From assembly GCF_000384115.1 (NCBI RefSeq), contig NZ_KB913029.1, positions 3,819,057 through 3,883,056 of the forward strand: a stretch of 64,000 nt of DNA, given 5' to 3'. The notes under the pieces are model-generated. The model had not been told where the DNA came from, did no database searches, and worked only from the letters and a program-made list of their open reading frames with translations. The DNA comes from Sporichthya polymorpha DSM 43042 (GTDB lineage Bacteria > Actinomycetota > Actinomycetes > Sporichthyales > Sporichthyaceae). Position numbers and translations under genes: made by a program. Shown piece after piece: positions 40,734 through 49,900 of the stretch. Every line of letters starts with the position of its first letter. Within the stretch, counting starts at the first letter, position 1.

Positions 40734-41962
40734 CCCGCGTCGAGCTCATCACGGTCGGCGACGAGCTGCTGTCCGGGCTCGTGCTCAACAGCAACGTCGC
40801 GCGGGTGGCGGACTCCCTGGCCTCGGTCGGGCTGGGTCTGTCGGTGGTCTGCGACGTCTCCGACGACCTCGACGAGATCGTCGCGGCCGTGCGCGCCGCC
40901 GCCGCCCGCGCGGACGTCGTGCTCTGCTCCGGCGGTCTCGGTCCGACCTCCGACGACCTCACGCGGGACGCGCTGGCGCGGGCGGCCGGCGTCGGGCTCG
41001 ACGTCGACGCCGGGGTCGTGCAGTCGCTGGCGGACCGGTACGCGGAGTGGAACATCCCGATGCCGGAGCTCGCGCTGCGGCAGGCCGACGTGCCGCACGG
41101 CGCGACGCTGATCCCGAACCCGCGGGGCAGCGCCCCCGGGCTGCAGCTGCGGATCGACGGCGCACTCGTCCTCGCGCTGCCCGGCGTGCCGGGGGAGTTG
41201 CAGGCGATGCTCGACGCCTCCGTCGCGCCGCTGCTGGCCGATCTCGCGCCCGGCCCCCGGCCGGTCACGGCGACGCTGCGCGTGGCGCTGGTCGGGGAGT
41301 CGGCGATCGCGGCCGCGCTCGCGGAGATCCAGCGCGCGGGCGAGGCGACCGGGGTCCGGTTCGCCTACCTCGCCGACAGCGGCGACGTCCGGGTCCGCCT
41401 CAGCGGCCCGGCCGAGGCCGTCGCGGCCACCGAGGGCGCCATCGTCGACGCAGTGGGACACGCGGTGTACTCGCGCGACGGAGCGCCCCTGGAGGCCGTG
41501 ACGCAACGGCTGCTGCTGGAGGCGGGCGCGACGGTCGCGGTCGCCGAGTCCCTCACCGGCGGGCTGCTCGGTGCCGCCCTGACCGACCTGCCGGGCTCGT
41601 CGGCGGTGTTCCTCGGCGGGGTGCTGGTCTACGCCACCGCGGCGAAGGCGGACCTCGGTGTCGACGCCGCGCTGCTCGCCGAGCGCGGTCCGGTCGACGC
41701 GGACGTCGCGATCCAGCTCGCCGAGCGGGTGCGGGAGAAGTTCGGCGCCGATTACGGCCTCGCGACCACCGGGGTGGCGGGGCCGGACCCGGTCGGCGAC
41801 TACCCGCCGGGAGCGGTCTTCCTGGCGCTGGCGGGGCCGAACGGGGCGCACGCCCGCCGCCGGGACCTGCCGCCACGGCGGGACTTCGTCCGGCGACTCA
41901 CCGTGCTCGCCGCGCTGGACCTGCTGCGGCGAGAGCTGCTCGGACTTCCCCGGGACGCCTGA
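40730..41962 (+). CDS. cinA: CinA-family protein (MoaB-like domain plus NMN deamidase domain)
   Basis: 410 residues. The N-terminal MoaB/MogA-like domain starts [19 protein letters not shown] and has [19 protein letters not shown]. The C-terminal PncC-type NMN amidohydrolase domain has [23 protein letters not shown], and [19 protein letters not shown] near residue 345. CinA/PncC proteins recycle the NAD by-product NMN; the N-domain can act as ADP-ribose pyrophosphatase in some members. GTG at 40730 overlaps the pgsA stop. Confidence 0.92.
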   Translation: MTRVELITVGDELLSGLVLNSNVARVADSLASVGLGLSVVCDVSDDLDEIVAAVRAAAARADVVLCSGGLGPTSDDLTRDALARAAGVGLDVDAGVVQSLADRYAEWNIPMPELALRQADVPHGATLIPNPRGSAPGLQLRIDGALVLALPGVPGELQAMLDASVAPLLADLAPGPRPVTATLRVALVGESAIAAALAEIQRAGEATGVRFAYLADSGDVRVRLSGPAEAVAATEGAIVDAVGHAVYSRDGAPLEAVTQRLLLEAGATVAVAESLTGGLLGAALTDLPGSSAVFLGGVLVYATAAKADLGVDAALLAERGPVDADVAIQLAERVREKFGADYGLATTGVAGPDPVGDYPPGAVFLALAGPNGAHARRRDLPPRRDFVRRLTVLAALDLLRRELLGLPRDA

Positions 41963-42077
41963 GCCGTTCACGCTCCGTGACGAAGGAGCGGACGGACGGG
42001 AGGACCGGACCGGGGGGCGAATTCGGCCCTGGGAGGAACACGTGCACGACACGTCGCCTGGACCGGCCCTCGGCGGG

Positions 42078-42083
42078 TACCGT
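42078..42083 (+). promoter_or_regulatory. Possible -10 element TACCGT before clgR
   Basis: TACCGT ends 6 nt before GTG at 42090. No Shine-Dalgarno is seen before GTG, so a leaderless clgR mRNA is likely. Confidence 0.45.
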
Positions 42084-42089
42084 GAGCGT

Positions 42090-42410
42090 GTGATCCTCCT
42101 TCGTCGCCTTCTCGGGGACGTTCTGCGGCAGCGCCGGCAGGACCAGGGCCGGACCCTGCGTGAGGTCTCCACGGAAGCCCGGGTGTCGCTGGGCTACCTC
42201 TCCGAGGTCGAGCGCGGCCAGAAGGAGGCCTCGTCCGAGTTGCTCGCGGCGATCTGCGACGCCCTCGGGGTCCGGATGTCCGACCTCATGCGCGAGGTCA
42301 GCGACTCGCTCGCGGCCGCCGAGCTCGCCACCACGGCGAACGTCCGCTCGCTCGAGTCCGTCTCCGCGCCCGTCGCCAGCGACCGTCCCGAGGTCGTCGC
42401 CGCCGCGTGA
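42090..42410 (+). CDS. clgR: XRE-family transcriptional regulator, ClgR-like
   Basis: A 106-residue regulator. The helix-turn-helix lies at about residues 14-65 ([20 protein letters not shown], then [20 protein letters not shown]). It matches ClgR, which in actinobacteria activates clp protease and stress genes, and its position after pgsA-cinA is the conserved clgR site. The C-terminal end ([12 protein letters not shown] plus VAAA) ends in small hydrophobic residues, compatible with the known Clp-dependent turnover of ClgR in Streptomyces and Corynebacterium. GTG at 42090. Confidence 0.85.
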   Translation: MILLRRLLGDVLRQRRQDQGRTLREVSTEARVSLGYLSEVERGQKEASSELLAAICDALGVRMSDLMREVSDSLAAAELATTANVRSLESVSAPVASDRPEVVAAA

Positions 42411-42506
42411 CCAAAGACACGACCCGGTACCTCCGGGCGTGGACTATCGCCGGTCCGGGAAGCGTTGTATCGGGACAACGCGAAACCGGAAGGAGTACGT
42501 CCAACC

Positions 42507-42983
42507 ATGTCGTACGCCATTGCGAGTGCCCTGCCCGACCAGGCCCGGAAGACCGTGGGCGAGGCGCTGCAGGAGACCCTTGTCGACCTCATTGACCTCT
42601 CGCTGCTCGCGAAGCAGGCGCACTGGAACCTGATCGGTCCGCGCTTCCGCCCGCTGCACCTCCAGCTCGACGAGGTCGTCACGACCGCCCGCAACTACAC
42701 CGACCTCGTCGCCGAGCGGCTCGCCGCGATCGGGGTCTCGCCCGACGGCCGTTCCGCCACGGTCGCGCGGGAGACCGGCCTGCCCCAGCTCGACGAGGGT
42801 TGGCTGAAGGACGACGCCCTCGTGGGGCAGATCGTCGAGCTCCACACCGCGCTGATCGATCGCGTGCGCACCCGGCTGCCCGAGGTGGGCGAGGCCGACC
42901 CGGTCAGCGAGGACCTGCTGATCCAGCTGCTCGCGGAGCTCGAGAAGTCCGCGTGGATGTGGCAGGCGGAGAACGCGTCCTGA
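42507..42983 (+). CDS. dps: Dps-family DNA-binding ferritin
   Basis: A 158-residue miniferritin that stores iron and shields DNA from peroxide. Ferroxidase-site residues at the dimer interface are visible in LAKQAHWNLIGPRFRPLHLQLDEVV (His, later Asp and Glu). The C-terminus is LLAELEKSAWMWQAENAS without a Lys-rich tail; DNA binding would rely on other surfaces. ATG at 42507 follows GGAAGGAG. It converges on a hemerythrin/encapsulin cluster, making an iron and oxidative-stress neighbourhood. Its stop codon is the start of an 11 bp tandem repeat. Confidence 0.88.
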   Translation: MSYAIASALPDQARKTVGEALQETLVDLIDLSLLAKQAHWNLIGPRFRPLHLQLDEVVTTARNYTDLVAERLAAIGVSPDGRSATVARETGLPQLDEGWLKDDALVGQIVELHTALIDRVRTRLPEVGEADPVSEDLLIQLLAELEKSAWMWQAENAS

Positions 42984-43013
42984 CGCTGGCCTGACGCTGG
43001 CCTGACGCTGGGC
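42981..43013 (+). repeat. 11 bp unit repeated three times across the dps stop codon
   Basis: TGACGCTGGCC is repeated at 42981, 42992 and (as TGACGCTGGGCC) 43003. The first copy begins with the dps stop TGA, so each copy repeats a TGA, in three different frames. It sits in the convergent gap between dps and the minus-strand hemerythrin. Confidence 0.8.
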
Positions 43014-43036
43014 CTGGCGCTGAACCCGCTGCCGGC

Positions 43037-43615
43037 TCAGCTCGGCCGGGCGGGCTCGGTACTGCCGCGCTGGCGGTGCCGGGCCAGGAACTCGCGGGGG
43101 TCGGTGTTCCCGGCCGGCGGGCGGTCCCGCAACCGCGCCAGAGCTTCGATGAACGCGAGGCCGATCTCGAGGCGCTGCTCGCGCGTCGTGTGACGACGCA
43201 GGTCGGGCAGCGCCTCGTCCTCCTCCTCGGTCATGTGGTGGGAGTTCTCGGCCCGGGCCCGATCGACGGCCTTCCACCAGTCCGGGGTGCCCGCCGGGTG
43301 CCGGGCCGCCTCGCGGACGGCGTCGCGGATGTCGTTGTGATCGCCGACGGCGTCCAGCGTCTCGTGCTCGGCGTTGCTGCCGAACCGCAGCAGGGCCGGG
43401 AAGACGACCTCCTCCTCGGCGGCGGCGTGCCGCTCCAGGTGCTCGGCGAGGGGAAGCCAGACCTCGGTCAGGCGACGCGCGTGGAGAACGGGGTCGACGT
43501 CCGGACCCACCACCTTGTCGAGCGCCGCGAAGCCCCGGCGGAACGAGTCGTGCTCGGTGAGGATGAGGTCGGTGATGTCGACCAGGTCGTCAGCAGGCTG
43601 GCGGGCACTGTTCAC
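43037..43615 (-). CDS. Hemerythrin-domain protein without encapsulation peptide
   Basis: A 192-residue paralogue of the cargo hemerythrin at 44583-45191. Iron-ligand motifs are kept: LTEHDSFRRGF, HLERHAAAEEEVVFP, VGDHNDIRDAVREAARH and HHMTEEEDEALP. The two proteins align closely up to the last 20 residues. Here the end is RHRQRGSTEPARPS, lacking the targeting tail. It follows the encapsulin gene after 161 bp on the same strand. It may act as a free cytosolic di-iron protein, or as a partner loaded through its relative. Start GTG (complement of 43613-43615). Confidence 0.85.
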   Translation of the reverse strand: MNSARQPADDLVDITDLILTEHDSFRRGFAALDKVVGPDVDPVLHARRLTEVWLPLAEHLERHAAAEEEVVFPALLRFGSNAEHETLDAVGDHNDIRDAVREAARHPAGTPDWWKAVDRARAENSHHMTEEEDEALPDLRRHTTREQRLEIGLAFIEALARLRDRPPAGNTDPREFLARHRQRGSTEPARPS

Positions 43616-43776
43616 GGCGCGAGGTAACCACTGGATCCGGTGCGCGGCGAGCCCGCCACGCGAACAGCCGAGGATAATTCACCCGATCGGGGCACCGTCG
43701 CCTGCAGACGGTGAAACCGGTCCGCGGAGCGTGATCGTCCCTGCTCAGAGGGTGTTCGTCCGCTCCTGGCCGGCGG

Positions 43777-44586
43777 TCAGCGCAGGGCGAGTGCCGCGTC
43801 GGGTTCGATGACGCGGAAGGAGAAGCTCTCCTCCAGGTAGAGCTCGACGGTCTCCGCGTCGTGCGTCCGGTACCCGATCGCGAGGTCCTGGCCGACGTCG
43901 AGGACGAAGTCACCGCCGCGGCGGGACAGCACCACGGCGCCCTCGACGCCGGGCGCCCAGATGACGTCCCCGCCGAGGATCTGGCGCAGGTGGTCGAGAA
44001 GCGGGTGTCCGCCCTGCTCGGTGGTCTCGACGATGCGCGTGTACCCGGCCGGCGCGATCGCCAGTGCGTACGGGCCCTCGATGCCCGCGCAGCGCAGGCG
44101 GTCGACCGCGACGGCGACGGTGTGCGGGAGGCTCATCGCGTCCTCGCCGAGCGGGAGCGGGTCGTGCGTGCTCGCCTCGGTGAGGCCGACGATCCCGGCG
44201 GTCGCCCACCCGTGCAGGACGGCGGTGTTCTCGCACTCCGCCGCCCGGGCGGCCGCGCGGGCCAGGTCGTCGAGGTCGAGGTCGACGGCGCCGCGGGCGG
44301 CGTCGGCGATCTCGGCGCGCTTCACGGTGAACGGGACCCGGAACTCGGTCACCGGCAGCACCATTCGCTGGTCGACCTCCTCGCCCCGCGCGGCGTCGCC
44401 GGCGGGCGCGAGCCGGCGTACGCGACCGAGATTGGTGGCCGAGTGGCCCCATCCCCTCGGGCCCTTCCAGTCGACCAGTCGCCGGGCCGCGAGCTTCGGC
44501 GTGAGGCGCTCCTTGGCCTCGTCGTCGATCAGCTTCCAGGCGGTGTCCGGGATCGGCGCGAGATTCCGGAGGAGATGGTCGGTCAT
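43777..44586 (-). CDS. Encapsulin nanocompartment shell protein (family 1)
   Basis: A 269-residue shell protein with the HK97-like capsid fold. Similarity to T. maritima encapsulin runs end to end: LAPIPDTAWKLIDDEAKERL, KGPRGWGHSATNLG (cargo-binding N-arm region), IEGPYALAIAP, HPLLDHLRQILGGDVIWAP, GGDFVLDVGQDLAIGY, and SFRVIEPDAALAL. Family 1 shells of this type usually form 60-mers. ATG (complement of 44584-44586) overlaps the stop of the upstream hemerythrin by 4 bp, so cargo and shell are translated together. A di-iron protein compartment for oxidative or iron stress is the likely role. Confidence 0.92.
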   Translation of the reverse strand: MTDHLLRNLAPIPDTAWKLIDDEAKERLTPKLAARRLVDWKGPRGWGHSATNLGRVRRLAPAGDAARGEEVDQRMVLPVTEFRVPFTVKRAEIADAARGAVDLDLDDLARAAARAAECENTAVLHGWATAGIVGLTEASTHDPLPLGEDAMSLPHTVAVAVDRLRCAGIEGPYALAIAPAGYTRIVETTEQGGHPLLDHLRQILGGDVIWAPGVEGAVVLSRRGGDFVLDVGQDLAIGYRTHDAETVELYLEESFSFRVIEPDAALALR

Positions 44587-45191
44587 CGAAGGCTGCCAAT
44601 CCGCAGGGAGACGTCGGGCGGGCCGGGCAGGTGCTCGGCCACGTAGCGCTGGGGGTCCTGGTCGGAGGTGTCGAGGTCGTCGACCGTGTGGGTGGCTTTG
44701 AACTCGGCGAAGCGGCGGCCGAGGTCGGCGCGCTGCGCGCGGGTCGAGTTCCGGCGGAAGTCGGCGAGGGCCTCGTCCTCCTCCTCGCCCATGTGGTGGG
44801 TGTTGGCCGCCCGCGCGCGATTCACCGCGTCCCACCACTCGGTGCTGCCGACGCGGTACTGCGCGGCCTCGCGGACGGGATCGCGGATGTCGTTGTGGTC
44901 GCCGATCGCGTCGACGGTCTCGGGCACGCCCTCGTCGCCCTTGCGGAGCAGCGCGGGGTAGAAGATCTGCTCCTCCGCGACGGCGTGGACGTCGAGCAGG
45001 TCCGCGAGGGGCTGCCACACCTCGGCCAGGCGCTGCTCCAACCCGGCGGAATCGACGTCGGGACCCTGCAGGTCGTCGAGCGCCGCGAACGCGCGCCGGA
45101 ACGTGTTGTGGTCGTCGAGGATCAGCGACGTGATGTCGACGCTGTCGGCGTCACCGCTGGGATGCTCGGTGTCGGGTGGGGAATCGCTCAC
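44583..45191 (-). CDS. Hemerythrin cargo protein with C-terminal encapsulation peptide
   Basis: A 202-residue hemerythrin-like di-iron protein. His/Glu ligands are in ILDDHNTFRRAF, LLDVHAVAEEQIFYP, IGDHNDIRDPVREAAQY and THHMGEEEDEAL. After a flexible stretch it ends PPDVSLRIGSLR. This matches the cargo-loading peptides of family 1 encapsulins (SLxIGSL type), so it should be packed inside the shell made by the next gene. GTG start is the complement of 45189-45191. Hemerythrin encapsulins are thought to sense or consume oxygen or reactive species. Confidence 0.9.
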   Translation of the reverse strand: MSDSPPDTEHPSGDADSVDITSLILDDHNTFRRAFAALDDLQGPDVDSAGLEQRLAEVWQPLADLLDVHAVAEEQIFYPALLRKGDEGVPETVDAIGDHNDIRDPVREAAQYRVGSTEWWDAVNRARAANTHHMGEEEDEALADFRRNSTRAQRADLGRRFAEFKATHTVDDLDTSDQDPQRYVAEHLPGPPDVSLRIGSLR

Positions 45192-45221
45192 GCATGCTCG
45201 GCTTACCCGGGCCGATGCCGG

Positions 45222-45899
45222 TCAACCCTGCGCGAACACGCAGAACTCGTTGCCGTCGGGGTCGGCGAGGACGTCCCAGCGGCGGCCCTCGCCCTTCGGC
45301 AGGACCAGCGTCGCGCCGACGGCGAGGAGCGCCCCGGTGTCGCCGACGACGTCCCAGTGCACGCGGTTCTTCACCGTCTTGGGCTCGGGGACGTCCACGA
45401 AGCAGAACCCCTCGCAGGGCAGGCCGGGGACGTCGCCGAGCCACGACCAGTCCTGGCCGTCCTCAGTCTGAGGTTCGACGCCGAAGACGTTCGCCCACCA
45501 CCGCGTGATGGCCGCGGTCGGCGGGCCGGGCGTGGTGTCGACGCAGATCTCGTAGAGCCGGTACGCAGGCGGCTCCTCGCGGACGAAGGCGCAGAACTCC
45601 TGCCCCTCCGGGTCGAGCATCACGGTCCAGCGGAAGTCGGTGTCGTTGACGACCGTCGCGCCGCGGGCGACGAGTTCGGCGACGTCGCCGGTGTGCACGT
45701 CGAGGTGCACCCGGTTCTTCGCGGCCCGGCCCTCCGGGACCTGGTTGATCCAGACCGTGTGCGCCGGCGTGGGACCGCGCAGCACCGCGTCGGTCTCCTC
45801 CAGCTCCAGGTCGAGCCCGAGCGCGGCCGCGTAGAACGCGCCGAGGCGGTGCGCGTCGACCGCGTCGATGCAGAAGTCCTTCCACGTCGCGAGCGCCAT
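45222..45899 (-). CDS. VOC-superfamily (glyoxalase-like) protein with two domains
   Basis: A 225-residue protein of two VOC modules in tandem. Module 1 (about 1-112) has NRVHLDVHTGDVAELVARGA and MLDPEGQEFCAFV; module 2 (about 113-225) has NRVHWDVVGDTGALLAVGA and LADPDGNEFCVFAQG. His and Glu at equivalent places could bind a metal. Such proteins range from dioxygenases to antibiotic-resistance proteins, so no specific role is given. It lies 30 bp upstream of the encapsulin cargo gene on the same strand and may share its transcript. Confidence 0.82.
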   Translation of the reverse strand: MALATWKDFCIDAVDAHRLGAFYAAALGLDLELEETDAVLRGPTPAHTVWINQVPEGRAAKNRVHLDVHTGDVAELVARGATVVNDTDFRWTVMLDPEGQEFCAFVREEPPAYRLYEICVDTTPGPPTAAITRWWANVFGVEPQTEDGQDWSWLGDVPGLPCEGFCFVDVPEPKTVKNRVHWDVVGDTGALLAVGATLVLPKGEGRRWDVLADPDGNEFCVFAQG

Positions 45900-45929
45900 G
45901 GTCGGACCGTACCCGGGGAAGCGTGCCCG

Positions 45930-45973
45930 GAACGCCGCCCCGAACGCCGCCCCGAACGCCGCCCCGAACGCCG
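45930..45973. repeat. 12 bp tandem repeat in a divergent gap
   Basis: GAACGCCGCCCC is repeated three times exactly (45930-45965), with a fourth partial copy to 45973. It lies between the divergent VOC gene (minus) and the aldolase gene (plus), so it is in the promoter region of both and copy-number changes would alter promoter spacing. Confidence 0.8.
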
Positions 45974-46042
45974 ACCGGGACGCACCGTGACGGCGCCGCG
46001 GAATCGGGGGAGGATGGGAGGCCTCTGCTGCGAGGAGGCACC

Positions 46043-46882
46043 GTGACGGCGACCGAGACCACGACCGAGCAGGTTCCGACCAACGCCGCGACCACCGACG
46101 TCCACGGCAATCCGCTCTCGGTCGCCCGGCCGCCGAGCTTCGCGACGCCGGCGGAGGAACGCGCCCACCGCAAGGCCAAGCTCGCGGCGGCGTTCCGGAT
46201 GTTCTCCCGCGCCGGGCTCGACGAGGGCGTTGCCGGGCACATCACCGTGCGCGACCCCGAGGCCCCGGACACGTTCTGGGTGAACCCGTTCGGAACGCAC
46301 TTCTCGCAGATCCGCAGCTCGGACCTCGTGCGGGTGAACGAGGACGGCCGCGTCGTCGAGGGCGGCCGGATGGTCAACGGCGCCGCGGTCGCGATCCACT
46401 GCGCCGTGCACGCGGCGCGGCCGGACGTCCTCGCGGCGGCGCACGCCCACGGTCCGGCGGGCAAGACGCTGTCGTCGCTGGAGATGTCGATCGAGATGCT
46501 GACGCAGGACGCCTGCGCGTTCCACGACGACATCGGCGTCTACGACGACTTCACCGGTGTCGTGCTCGACTCCGAGGAGGGACGCCGGATCGCCGCGGCG
46601 CTCGGGACTCGCAAGGCCGTGATCCTCCGCAACCACGGGATGCTGACCGTCGGGACCAGCGTCGACAGCGCCGCGTGGTGGTTCCTCACCCTCGAGCGCA
46701 CCGCGCAGTGCCAGCTCAACGCCTACGCCGCGGCGGCCGGGCTCGGCCGTCCGCCCCGTCAGATCTCCCCGGAGGCGGCCAAGCAGACCTACGACGTCGT
46801 CGGCTACGAGTTCGCCGGCTGGTTCCAGTTCCAGCCGATCTGGGAACGCATCTCCCGCGAGCAGCCGGACATCTTCGACTGA
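46043..46882 (+). CDS. Class II aldolase/adducin-family protein
   Basis: A 279-residue protein with the zinc-dependent aldolase/adducin fold. Marks are LDEGVAGHITVRDPEAPDTF, NPFGTHFSQI, AAAHAHGPAGKTLSS (zinc His pair), and ILRNHGMLTVG (third His), with a C-terminal GWFQFQPIWERI typical of a large group of uncharacterised members. The enzyme could be an aldolase, epimerase or decarboxylase. GTG at 46043 follows GAGGAGG; the open frame extends upstream through the 12 bp repeats but that part looks non-coding. Confidence 0.85.
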   Translation: MTATETTTEQVPTNAATTDVHGNPLSVARPPSFATPAEERAHRKAKLAAAFRMFSRAGLDEGVAGHITVRDPEAPDTFWVNPFGTHFSQIRSSDLVRVNEDGRVVEGGRMVNGAAVAIHCAVHAARPDVLAAAHAHGPAGKTLSSLEMSIEMLTQDACAFHDDIGVYDDFTGVVLDSEEGRRIAAALGTRKAVILRNHGMLTVGTSVDSAAWWFLTLERTAQCQLNAYAAAAGLGRPPRQISPEAAKQTYDVVGYEFAGWFQFQPIWERISREQPDIFD

Positions 46883-46889
46883 GCAGAGA

Positions 46890-46923
46890 GCCTGACGGAC
46901 TGTCAGGATTTCGGCCGTCAGGC
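46890..46923. terminator. Bidirectional stem-loop between aldolase and SpoIIE genes
   Basis: GCCTGACGG (46890-46898) and CCGTCAGGC (46915-46923) form a perfect 9 bp stem. A competing shorter hairpin, CCTGAC/GTCAGG (46891-46907), shares the left arm. The right arm overlaps the minus-strand stop codon. Convergent genes on both sides make a two-way terminator likely. Confidence 0.6.
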
Positions 46924-49900
46924 TTCCGGTGACGCCGGCCCGAGGACGAGCACGGCGAGGTCGTCGCCGAGCTCGGTCGGGGCGAAGCCAGTGACGGCGT
47001 CGACGACCCCGGACGCGACGGCGTCGGCGTTTCCGGTCACCGTGCGCAGGACGGCGGCGAGGCCGTCGTCGCCGAAGAACTCGTTGCCGCGGCGCCGTTC
47101 GGTGGCGCCGTCGGTGAAGCAGATCAGCTTCTCGCCGGGGCGGAGCAGGACGCGGGTGTCGGTGAACGAGACGTCCTCGGTGGCGCCGACCACCGAGCCG
47201 GGTTCGCCCACGGGCCGCAGGTCGCCGGCGCCGTCGCGGAGCAGCGGCTCGGGGTGCCCGCCGAGGGTGAGGGTGACCGAGACCGTCCCGTCCGGGCGCG
47301 GGTGCACGACCGCCACGACCACGGTGCAGAAGCGGGGGTCGTCGCCGTCGGCGTCGCCGTGGCGGAGCAGCACCTCGTTCAGGTGGTTGAGGATCGCGGC
47401 CGGGCTGCGGAGGTTGACCGCCGCCGCGCGCGTGACGTGCCGGATCAGCAGCGCGGTGTTGGCCGCCTCGACCCCGCGGCCGCACACGTCGCCGAGCAGG
47501 ACGAGGTGGCGGTTGCCGAACAGCGGGAAGACGTCGTAGAAGTCGCCGCCGACGTCGAGGCCGGCGCTGCCGGCCGAGTAACACGCGCCGAGGTCGAGGC
47601 CGGCGATGCGCGGCAGCTGGGGCGGGAGCAGGCTCGACTGCAGGGTGCGCAGGGCCGTGGTGCGCTGGTGGAACAGGCGGGCGTTGTCGATCGCGGCACC
47701 CGCGCGGGCGGCGAGTTCCTCGGCGAGGAGCAGACCCTCGTCGTCGAACTCGCGGCCGGCCCGCACCGCGAAGCCGAGCGCGCCGATCGTGCGGCCCCGC
47801 GCCACCAGCGGAACGACCGCACCGGCCGAGAGCTCGAGGGCCCGGAACCGGTCGGGGTGGTCGCCGCGGAAGCGTTGCCAGAGGTCGTCGGACACGGGGC
47901 GGAAGACCACGCGCTCGCCGGTGCGCAGAACGGCCCCGGTGCCGGTCTCGTCCTCCAGGGCGGGCGGGCGGGTCAACAGCGCCTCGCGCAGGGGCTCGAG
48001 GTGGTCGGCCTCGGACGTCGCGAGCCCGACGAGCGAGATGCGGCTGCCTTCGAGCAGGTGGAGGGTGAAGACGTCGGCCAGGCGCGGCACCGCGAGCTCG
48101 GCGACGCGCTTGAGCGTGGCCTGGTAGTCGAGCGAGGTGCCGAGCTCGGCGGAAGCCTCGGCGAGGAACGACAGCCGGGCGCGCGACCGTTCGGCGGCGG
48201 CGCGGGCGCGCTCGCGTTCCTCGTAGAGGTCGGCACGAGCGATCGCCGCGGCGCACTGGCTGGCGAGCGAGGAGAACAGGGCCTGGTCGTCGGTCGAGAA
48301 ATCGCGGGTGTCGGTGAACCCGATGACGAGGGCCCCGAGCGGGATGCCGTCGATGACGAGCGGCAGCACGGCGAGCGAGCCGGCTCCGACCAGCGGGGCG
48401 TCGTCGAAGGCCGGGTACCGCGACTGCTGGTCGAGCTTGCCGCCGAGGTAGACCGGCCGCGCGGTGCGAACCGCCTGCGCGGCGGGCAGGTCGTCGTCGA
48501 GGGAGAAGCGCTCCCAGTAGTCCAGCACCTCGGTGCCGTAGCCGACGGCGCGGGCGATCCGCAGGTGGTCGCCGTCGATCATGCACAGCGACCCGGTCGA
48601 GGCGCCGAGCTCCTCGAGGGCCAGACCGAGGACGACGTCGGCGACGTCGTCGACGCCGACGGCCCGCGACAGTTCGGCGGTGATGCGTTGCAGGGTCGCG
48701 AGCCGGGCGCCCGCGGCGCGTTCGGCGGCGAGGAGGCGGCGCTGCTCGGTGACGTCGCCACAGACGCCGAGGAGGCGCTCGGGCCGACCGTCGGCGTCGC
48801 GGAGCAACTGACCGGTGGCGCTGACCCAGCGGTGCGTCCCGTCGGGGAGCACGATCCGGTAGGTGACCGCGTACTGATCGTCGCTCTCGCCGGCGAGGAC
48901 GGCCTGGACGGCCGCGAGGACGAGGGGCTGGTCCTCGGGGTGCACGTCGGCCTGGAAGGCCTCGAACGTCCCGGCGAAGGCGCCCGGGGACAGGCCGTGG
49001 ATTGCTTCCAGCGACGCGGACCACTCCAGGCGATCGGTCGGGATCTCCCAGTCCCACGTGCCGAGGTCGCCGGCGGCGAGTGCGAGCTGCAGGTGTTCCT
49101 GCTGCCGGGTCAGATCTCTCTCGGCCGCGCGCCGCTCGAGCGCCAGGGCGACGTGCGAGGCGAGGACCTCCGCGACCGCGAGCTCGGCCGAGTCGAACTC
49201 GTGCGCGTTGCGGTAGTAGAGCATGAACTTGCCGACCACCCGGTCGCGGTGGACCAGCGGGACGAACGCAAGTGCCCGGATGCCCTCGGCGTCGAACACC
49301 GGACGGTAGGCGTCCCAGGCGCGGTCGGCCACGACGTCGGGCACCAGGATCGGCCGGGCGTCGACGTCCTCGGGACCCCACGGGCTGTGGCCCTCGACGG
49401 CCTGCCGGTACTGGGCCGAAAGCCCGCGCCAGGCCTTGAAGCGGCAGACGCCGTCGTCGTCGAAGAGCAGCAGCGAGGCGCGGTCGACGCCGAGCAGCTC
49501 GACGATGGTCGCCACGGCCTCGTCGTAGAACGCCGGCGGGCCGTCGGCCTGCTGGAGCGCGAGCGCGAGGCGGTGCGCCGCGCGCAGCGGGCCGAGGGAT
49601 CCCTCGGCGGAGCCGGGGCCCGGCACCCGCGGCGGCGCGGACCAGGGCAGGTCGACCTCGATCCGTGTGCCCGACCCGTTCGAGTGGATCCGGACGTCCT
49701 GGGCGAGGGAGTTCACGATGAACATCCCGCGCCCGCCCTCGGCGAGGGGATCGGCGGGCAGGGTCGGCACCGCGACGAACCCGGCGCCGGAGTCGGCGAT
49801 CGTCAGCGTCGGGTGCGCCGGCTGCCAGTCGAGCTCGATGACGGCCGGCCCGGGGGCGTGGGCGACGACGTTGCCGACGAGCTCGGAGAGGATGAGTTGG

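Noticed and set aside
45620-49381. Minus-strand frame of about 1253 codons overlapping the SpoIIE, aldolase and VOC genes
   Set aside because: It crosses three genes with clear domains in other frames, and its own translation is Arg/Pro-rich with no homology visible.
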